Below are positions 1 to 4,545 of a stretch of 7,373 nucleotides of DNA, piece by piece. Location: NCBI GenBank assembly GCA_002343335.1, contig DDSI01000197.1, positions 3,194 to 10,566 on the forward strand, in the 5' to 3' direction. How positions within the stretch are numbered: the stretch's first letter is position 1; each line of letters starts with the position of its first letter. The notes beneath the pieces were generated by a model, which was not told where the DNA came from, did not search any database, and worked only from the letters and a program-made list of their open reading frames with translations. The DNA comes from Bacteriovoracaceae bacterium UBA2394. Its GTDB lineage: Bacteria > Bdellovibrionota > UBA2394. The translations under genes and the position numbers were made by a program.

Positions 1-599
1 GGAGCCGCCGCCACTGGCGCGACGACTTCTTCCTTCTCAGGTTCCACAACAGAGCAGATTGCGAATTCTTTTGAGTCCAAAACTGTAATCTTATCGGAGA
101 TCTTTACTTCGGAAAGGTGAAGGCTCTCGCCAAGCTTCAATGCTGAGGTGTCGACTTCCACAAAAGCGGGAATGTCTGAAGGGAGCGCGCGAATTTTCAC
201 ACTTCGGCGCACGACTTGAAAAATTCCCCCGTCATTTTTAACGCCATCGGGAGTTCCCGTGTAATGCAACGCTACCGACGTCGTAAGCGGTCGATCCATT
301 TGAATTTCATAGAGATCCGCGTGAATGACCTGCCAAGTGGAAGGATGACGTTCCACAACCTTCAATACGACTTTCTTGCCGTTCAATTCTTTGGAATCGG
401 ATTCCAAGTTCAAAACAATGTTGGAACCCAAATCATTGTTGAAGGTCTTGCGAAGCTCTTTTTCGGAGAAAGCGCAGGACTGGTTCTTCAATCCGGGTCC
501 ATAGATATTAGCAGGGACGAGTCCTTGTCCGCGTAATTTCTGAATCTGACCAGATACTTTGGGATCCCTAGAAACTACCTTTAATTGCGCCTGTTGCAT
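1..599 (-). CDS. rplY: Large-subunit ribosomal protein L25, CTC (two-domain) form; 3' end off the window
   Basis: This is ribosomal protein L25, which binds 5S rRNA in the 50S subunit; the long form is also called general stress protein CTC. The reverse strand reads open from an ATG at 599 to the window edge, giving 199 residues that begin MQQAQLKVVSRD. Residues 1 to about 90 match the L25 fold (the KLRGQGLVPANIYGPG segment is typical). Residues about 95 to 185 match the C-terminal TL5/CTC beta domain, including GTPDGVKNDGG and LPSDIPAFVEVD. The tail is Glu, Val and Ala rich, as in other CTC proteins, so only a short end is probably missing. It lies 110 bases downstream of prs on the same strand, a common prs-rplY order. 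AGGAG is placed 9 bases before the ATG. Confidence is high; only the stop codon is unseen. Confidence 0.95.
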   Translation of the reverse strand, partial: MQQAQLKVVSRDPKVSGQIQKLRGQGLVPANIYGPGLKNQSCAFSEKELRKTFNNDLGSNIVLNLESDSKELNGKKVVLKVVERHPSTWQVIHADLYEIQMDRPLTTSVALHYTGTPDGVKNDGGIFQVVRRSVKIRALPSDIPAFVEVDTSALKLGESLHLSEVKISDKITVLDSKEFAICSVVEPEKEEVVAPVAAA

Positions 600-608
600 G
601 ATTCTTTA

Positions 609-613
609 CTCCT
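609..613 (-). promoter_or_regulatory. Shine-Dalgarno site of rplY
   Basis: On the minus strand AGGAG lies 9 bases upstream of the ATG at 599. It fixes the rplY start and is the best ribosome binding site in the minus-strand block. Confidence 0.75.
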
Positions 614-649
614 AAAATTCAAAGACATACCTGAAATGCGGTCCTCGCC

Positions 650-679
650 AAAGTACGAAAAGCCATTTCCGATGGTCAA
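650..679 (-). promoter_or_regulatory. Possible weak promoter for rplY in the prs-rplY gap
   Basis: The 110-base gap 600-709 holds a minus-strand TTGACC (674-679) and, 18 bases further, TACTTT (650-655). The -35 box is close to the sigma-70 consensus, but the -10 box matches at only three of six positions. I see no hairpin with a T tract in the gap, so rplY could equally be read through from prs. This is a weak call from motif matching only. Confidence 0.22.
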
Positions 680-709
680 GAGAGCATTCAATGGCCGTTA
701 GAGACTCCC

Positions 710-1663
710 TCAGATGAAGAGAGAACTGACCGAATCGCCTCTATGAATACGGGCGATCGCCTCTCCCAAAAGTTCGGAAACCGTAAGAACCTCAATTTTA
801 GGACAAATCGCCTCTTTATCCGCAGTGGGAATAGTGTCTGTCACCAATACTCGTTCCAAAGGACTCTCCATGATGCGCTTCGTGGCCGGCCCCGAAAGCA
901 CGGGATGCGTGCAGCAAGCCCAAACCTTTTCCGCTCCGCTCTTTAGTAATACCTTTGAGACCTCCACCATCGTTCCAGCGGTATCTATAATATCGTCTAT
1001 CAAGATGGCTTCCTTGCCTTTCACATCCCCGATGATGTTCACCTCAGCCACGTGTCCTGGGGCATCTCGACGTTTATCCGCAATGGCGATCGAGCAATCC
1101 AATCGCTTGGCGTAAGCGCGTGTTCGCTCCACGCCACCCGCATCAGGAGAAACTAGCACTACTTTGGATCGATCATTGGGAACGAGCTTTAACAAGCGAT
1201 TGAGCAAGACCGGAGCCGCAAAAAGGTGATCGACGGGAATATTGTAAAAACCTTGAATCTGCGGGGCATGTAAATCCAAACAGAAAATGCGATTGGCTCC
1301 CACGGACTGAATGAGGTCCGCAACTAATCGCGCTGATATCGGAGTGCGTGGAGAATCTTTTCGATCCTGCCGGGCATAGCCATAGTAGGGCATGACCACA
1401 TTGATTCGACCCGCCGACGCTCGCTTAAGCGCATCCATAATGACCAGCAGTTCCATGATATTTTCATTCGCCGGGGCGCAAGTCGGTTGAATGAGAAACA
1501 CATCGGAGTTTCGGACATTCTCATTGATGCGACAGAAAACCTCACCGTCGGAAAATCGGCGGATATGAATATCCCCCAAATTCATCTTCAAATAGGACGC
1601 TACCTTTTTCGAGAGTTCCGGATTCGCAGTGCCGGAAAAGAGCTTCAAATCATTGCCATCCAT
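710..1663 (-). CDS. prs: Ribose-phosphate diphosphokinase (PRPP synthetase), class I
   Basis: This cytosolic enzyme makes 5-phosphoribosyl diphosphate from ribose 5-phosphate and ATP, the precursor for nucleotide, His, Trp and NAD synthesis. The 317-residue protein matches bacterial Prs end to end. Visible motifs are FSDGE at 37-41, the ATP/flexible-loop region YARQDRKDSPRTPISA at 96-111, LDLHAPQIQGF at 129-139, and the PRPP-binding loop LIDDIIDTAGTM at 221-232. The ATG at 1663 was chosen because MDGNDLKLFSG aligns with the usual Prs N-terminus. An upstream in-frame TTG at 1708 would overlap the TetR gene and add 15 unrelated residues. No good Shine-Dalgarno precedes the ATG, so translation may be coupled to the TetR gene ending 10 bases upstream. 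rplY follows downstream. Nothing in the reading frame looks broken. Confidence 0.97.
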   Translation of the reverse strand: MDGNDLKLFSGTANPELSKKVASYLKMNLGDIHIRRFSDGEVFCRINENVRNSDVFLIQPTCAPANENIMELLVIMDALKRASAGRINVVMPYYGYARQDRKDSPRTPISARLVADLIQSVGANRIFCLDLHAPQIQGFYNIPVDHLFAAPVLLNRLLKLVPNDRSKVVLVSPDAGGVERTRAYAKRLDCSIAIADKRRDAPGHVAEVNIIGDVKGKEAILIDDIIDTAGTMVEVSKVLLKSGAEKVWACCTHPVLSGPATKRIMESPLERVLVTDTIPTADKEAICPKIEVLTVSELLGEAIARIHRGDSVSSLFI

Positions 1664-1673
1664 GCCAGGAACG

Positions 1674-2240
1674 CTAAGCGGATTTGCGCTTCCCGACAAG
1701 CATCGCAACCCGAACGGCTTCGTCGATCGCTGCTTCGGTTAAATTTGGCGCAAAGACCAGGCCAAACATCAATCCGTAAAGGGCTCGGATTTGATCCGGG
1801 CCCAATTTTGGGAAAAAACCGGACAACTTTTTCACATATTGATTCTCAAGTTTTCGAAATGACTCACCCAACTCCGTCGGTCGGAACCGATGCGCCAAGT
1901 AGAATGCCCCGAGCGCTGGGGTTTGCTCGATCGCCGCACGAGTGATGAGAACAGCCGTCGCAATTTTTCCGTCTTTCCAAAGCTGAAGGCGCTTAGGGGT
2001 CAGTCCGAAGAACTCCTCGCCAATAAATCGAATGGCTTCTTGCAGAATGCTCATGCGATCTTTACCGAAATAATAATAGATAAGGGAGCGAGTCACCCCC
2101 GTGGTTCGGGAAAGTTCACTCAAGGTCCATTTTTGATGCCCTTTTCGAAAATCCAGAACTAAGGCCGCATTCAAAATAGTCCAATAAACTTGGTCTTTCT
2201 TTTCTTCCCGGCTCGCATTTTTTTGTAATGCCTCAGTCAA
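1674..2240 (-). CDS. TetR-family transcriptional regulator
   Basis: This 188-residue protein has the size and layout of a TetR-family one-component repressor. Residues about 17-65 form the DNA-binding domain; the helix-turn-helix runs through WTLSELSRTTGVTRSLIYYYFGK (38-60), where the TGV-x-RSLIYYYF-x-K-x-x-(M/L) pattern is typical of the family. The rest is a mainly helical ligand-binding and dimer domain too divergent to predict an effector. The start is a TTG at 2240, supported by GGGGTGG just upstream; the only nearby upstream ATG meets a stop after three codons. It is divergent from the GH3 and LysE-like genes across 98 bases that hold a 19-base palindrome, so it probably represses that pair and perhaps itself. 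prs begins 10 bases after its stop, an unusual partner. The family call is strong; the regulon is inferred. Confidence 0.88.
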   Translation of the reverse strand: MTEALQKNASREEKKDQVYWTILNAALVLDFRKGHQKWTLSELSRTTGVTRSLIYYYFGKDRMSILQEAIRFIGEEFFGLTPKRLQLWKDGKIATAVLITRAAIEQTPALGAFYLAHRFRPTELGESFRKLENQYVKKLSGFFPKLGPDQIRALYGLMFGLVFAPNLTEAAIDEAVRVAMLVGKRKSA

Positions 2241-2244
2241 ATTA

Positions 2245-2251
2245 CCACCCC
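2245..2251 (-). promoter_or_regulatory. Ribosome binding site supporting the TTG start of the TetR gene
   Basis: On the minus strand GGGGTGG lies 4 bases before the TTG at 2240. The spacing is short but usable. No other in-frame start codon before the HTH domain gives a complete protein, so this G-rich site supports the TTG choice. Confidence 0.5.
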
Positions 2252-2287
2252 ATTTTCGGCTCAGCCTGACAAGTTTCCATAAGCCAT

Positions 2288-2306
2288 GTCAATGAGGCTC
2301 AATGAC
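2288..2306. promoter_or_regulatory. 19-base palindrome, likely TetR-family operator
   Basis: The sequence reads GTCA-A-TGAG-G-CTCA-A-TGAC: around a central G at 2297, 8 of 9 base pairs are complementary, and only the pair 2292/2302 fails. The length and odd-centred symmetry fit operators of TetR-family dimers. It lies between the divergent TetR and GH3 genes, 32 bases before the GH3 start and 47 bases from the TetR start. A minus-strand TTGACA (2287-2292) and a plus-strand CTGACA (2266-2271) sit against or near it, so bound protein could block promoters in both directions. I could not find a convincing -10 box for either. A looser pair, TGACA 2267-2271 and TGTCA 2287-2291, overlaps its left side. 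Confidence 0.6.
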
Positions 2307-2338
2307 CTCGACCGACTCAAAGCGAGATAAGTAAAGGC

Positions 2339-3862
2339 ATGAAATGGATCGATAAAGCTCTCTCACAAATTCTAAAATGGAAATTCCGCAAGATGCTTAA
2401 AGCCCAGGCGAAGCCTATGGAGCTGCAAAATGCTGCCTTTAAGAAGCTTCAGAAGCAGCTCCGAGGAACGGAAACGTCCAAACGCAGCGGCTTGGAATCG
2501 GCCGCCTCTCTGCGAGACTTCTTGGATCAAGCGCGGGCCTACAAATATGACGATATCGACGATCTCGTCCAACGCCAGATTCGCGACATCCGTTCGGCTG
2601 CGCTCTTTCATGACACTTTTGAATTTGTAGGTTTGAGCTCCGGAACCACGGGTAGGAATTCGAAGAACATTCTCTTTAATAAACCTATGATTCGGAATTT
2701 TGAGAAATTCCAGATGGCCTTTGGCTCTGTCATCGAAGCGCATTCGAATGTTCGGCTTTTGAGCGATCAACGACTCACGTGGGGATCCTCCGCTCAAACA
2801 GGCGTCACTCCTTCGGGCGTGCCTTGCGGATATGTCTCCGGATTTCTTTCCACGCGAGTGCCGAAAGTTCTCGCTAAAAAAGCTTTTCCCCGACCGGAAA
2901 CGGGCATGATTGAAGACATGACCGCTAAGCTGCAGCAAACCGCGAATGAAGTTCGTCATACCGACCTCCGATTGTTGTCAGGAGTGCCCACGTACTTGAT
3001 CAATTTGTTGGAATTTCTAAAAGACGTTTACCAAGTGGAGAACTTCTCGGAGATCTGGCCGAACCTGTCGACTGTCGTCTACTCCGCGACCAGTATCGAA
3101 CCTTACAGGGATCAACTGTGCAAGTTGATCGGTCGTCCACTCACGTTTATAGGCTGCTATGTCTCTACGGAAGGACCGATCGGCTACGAAATTCCCTCGA
3201 TCACTCCGAACGGAGTGTATGCATTTCATCTGGGTGACGTCGTCTATAGCTTTCGAAAAACTGAAGGTGAGGATAAGCGATTTCTCACTTTAGAGGACTT
3301 AAACGAAGGTGATGAAGTGGAAGTGTTCGTCTCGTCGCCAAATGGTTTACTCAGTTACTCTATGGGGGATGTGATTCGCATTTACGCGAAGAAGCCCGTG
3401 ATCTCTTTTGAAATCGTGGGTCGTGTAGGCCAAGGTCTGAACGTCGCAACCGAAAAGGCGACGCTCGCCCAACTTCAAAAGGCTGTACTTCAAGTGTCTC
3501 GCGACATTCGTCACTTCTTTGTCTATCCCGCGCAGTCGGAAGCCGAGCGACCCTGTTATGCGTGGACATTCTTTGTAGATGATCCGGCCGCTTGGGACAC
3601 GGAGCAAGTTCGAGAAGACATCGACAAAGCGCTCATGGGTCAAAATTGGGACTACGAGGAAGCCCGCCTAGAAACGCTCTTTCTCGATTCCCCCCAAGTT
3701 GATTTCGTTTCGTCCGATTTGCTTCGCGTGTACTTCAAGCAAGAATCTCATCGCGGGCAACTCAAAATGAAATATGCTTTCGATTCTCAAGCGAAGGCCG
3801 ATGAATTTATCACCCGCCTCTTAATGGGTTTGGAAGTAAATATTCCGGCGGCGGCGGCGTGA
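2339..3862 (+). CDS. GH3-family acyl-acid amido synthetase (ANL adenylating superfamily)
   Basis: Characterised GH3 enzymes, mainly from plants, activate a carboxylic acid such as a jasmonate, auxin or benzoate with ATP and transfer it to an amino acid. This 507-residue protein has near the usual family length and keeps the core motifs: P-loop SSGTTG at 100-105, YVSTEG at 274-279 (the A5-like YxxTEG motif), YSMGDVIRI at 340-348 (the GH3 YRxGD region), and FEIVGRVGQGLNVATEK at 357-373 leading into the mobile C-terminal domain. GQLKMKYAF near 473-481 resembles the late QxKxPR segment. There is no signal peptide, so it should be cytosolic; the N-terminus is basic and helical. The start is the first ATG; AAAGG lies very close to it, so its ribosome site is poor. 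It ends in four Ala codons, and a LysE-like gene starts 4 bases later. The real substrates cannot be read from the sequence. Confidence 0.87.
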   Translation: MKWIDKALSQILKWKFRKMLKAQAKPMELQNAAFKKLQKQLRGTETSKRSGLESAASLRDFLDQARAYKYDDIDDLVQRQIRDIRSAALFHDTFEFVGLSSGTTGRNSKNILFNKPMIRNFEKFQMAFGSVIEAHSNVRLLSDQRLTWGSSAQTGVTPSGVPCGYVSGFLSTRVPKVLAKKAFPRPETGMIEDMTAKLQQTANEVRHTDLRLLSGVPTYLINLLEFLKDVYQVENFSEIWPNLSTVVYSATSIEPYRDQLCKLIGRPLTFIGCYVSTEGPIGYEIPSITPNGVYAFHLGDVVYSFRKTEGEDKRFLTLEDLNEGDEVEVFVSSPNGLLSYSMGDVIRIYAKKPVISFEIVGRVGQGLNVATEKATLAQLQKAVLQVSRDIRHFFVYPAQSEAERPCYAWTFFVDDPAAWDTEQVREDIDKALMGQNWDYEEARLETLFLDSPQVDFVSSDLLRVYFKQESHRGQLKMKYAFDSQAKADEFITRLLMGLEVNIPAAAA

Positions 3863-3866
3863 CAGC

Positions 3867-4415
3867 ATGGTTTTGCTCACGGCTATAGGATTGGGAATTC
3901 TCATTTCCATTCCCCCTGGACCCGCTAGCTCGCTCTTGATGGCGGCCGCGAGGAATGGGGAACGATCGCGTTGGTTTAAGTTGCTGGCGCAAGTTCTCGC
4001 GGCCGATCTCATCATCATGTCACTTCAGCGCACGATTCTCCTGCCATTTGCCCATTTTTTCGAAACTTTTCTCATGAAGGCTGCGGCGGGAATTTTTCTC
4101 ATGGCTCTCGGAATTTTATCATTTAAGGCTCATCGAAAGGCCCACGTTCCACGTCGATCGGGCTCACTCTTTTGGCTCACCCTTTTTAATCCGGCGGTTT
4201 GGTGCGGTATGATGCTCATCGTTTCGTGGAGTTTAAGCGGCGGTTGGACTTTCCTACTCGGGTTTCAATTGGGAACAGCGCTTTGGTATGTCATCTTGGC
4301 CGTTCTCTTCATGAAACTTTCCCTCAAAGTACAAAACCGCATTTTACTGAGTTCCTTTGTTTTCATCACCATCCTCGGCTTGGCTACGGTCGCGCAGGCT
4401 TTCACTCGCATTTGA
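3867..4415 (+). CDS. Short LysE/RhtB-like inner-membrane exporter
   Basis: LysE/RhtB-family proteins export amino acids or small related molecules across the inner membrane. This 182-residue protein is strongly hydrophobic, with likely membrane segments near 2-15, 36-56, 66-86, 111-135 and 138-150 and a last one at 159-178. Two family signatures are visible: IPPGPAS at 15-21 after the first helix (usually PGP) and LTLFNPAVW at 104-112 (usually an NPK-like motif). The Lys of the second motif is replaced by Ala, and the protein is slightly shorter than the roughly 200 residues usual for the family, so it is a divergent member. The ATG lies 4 bases after the GH3 stop, which implies one transcript and translational coupling. 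The cargo may be an amino acid or an acyl-amino acid made by GH3; that is inference. A different small translocator family is possible. Confidence 0.72.
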   Translation: MVLLTAIGLGILISIPPGPASSLLMAAARNGERSRWFKLLAQVLAADLIIMSLQRTILLPFAHFFETFLMKAAAGIFLMALGILSFKAHRKAHVPRRSGSLFWLTLFNPAVWCGMMLIVSWSLSGGWTFLLGFQLGTALWYVILAVLFMKLSLKVQNRILLSSFVFITILGLATVAQAFTRI

Positions 4416-4545
4416 TTTCTCCCATTGATACCGACATTTTTTGTCCCGCCGCATCAATCTTTGAGCGAACTGTCAACGTTCGTTGCAAGAGGTTGAACGA
4501 AAAGACGAAGAAAGACAGACTTATACCTGGGGAAGTTAAATCAAG
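4416..4545 (+). other. Intergenic leader between the LysE-like and PilW-like genes, with a possible hairpin
   Basis: This 130-base gap must hold the end of the GH3-LysE transcript and any promoter of the pilus genes, but I find no confident promoter or T-tailed terminator. A 5-base perfect stem, CGAAC (4466-4470) and GTTCG (4478-4482) around a 7-base loop, can extend to 7 pairs with one G-U. Part of its right arm (CGTTC, 4477-4481) could instead pair with GAACG at 4495-4499. A weak AT-rich inverted repeat, ATTGAT 4424-4429 and ATCAAT 4453-4458, lies further upstream. Confidence 0.3.
4529..4534 (+). promoter_or_regulatory. Probable ribosome binding site of the PilW-like gene
   Basis: GGGGAA lies 11 bases before the ATG at 4546, slightly far but the only purine-rich site there. 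That ATG gives a short basic leader directly before a prepilin cleavage motif, which supports the start. Confidence 0.5.

Noticed and set aside
216..536. Plus-strand open frame of 106 codons
   Set aside because: It lies wholly antisense to rplY, whose protein matches L25 along its length; the plus-strand translation resembles no family and has no ribosome site.
1664..1708. Longer prs start at a TTG 15 codons upstream
   Set aside because: It would overlap the TetR gene, use a TTG, and add residues absent from the Prs family, whereas the ATG at 1663 aligns with the usual N-terminus.
1487..1945. Plus-strand open frame of 152 codons across the prs/TetR junction
   Set aside because: It is antisense to two well-supported genes, with no Shine-Dalgarno and no recognisable protein features.
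2372..2959. Minus-strand open frame of 195 codons
   Set aside because: It is antisense to the GH3 gene, which carries clear family motifs; the reverse translation is Arg-rich and featureless.
3848..3859. Four GCG repeats at the end of GH3 as a phase-variation tract
   Set aside because: Slippage by whole triplets would only change the number of terminal Ala residues, so it would not switch the gene or break the coupling to the next one.
4424..4458. Inverted repeat ATTGAT/ATCAAT as a terminator for the GH3-LysE transcript
   Set aside because: The stem is only six AT-rich pairs with a 23-base loop and no following T tract.
4471..4487. Sigma-54-like promoter before the pilus genes (TGTC...TTGCA)
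   Set aside because: The -24 GG is not present and the spacing between the two elements is one base too long for the strict sigma-54 geometry.
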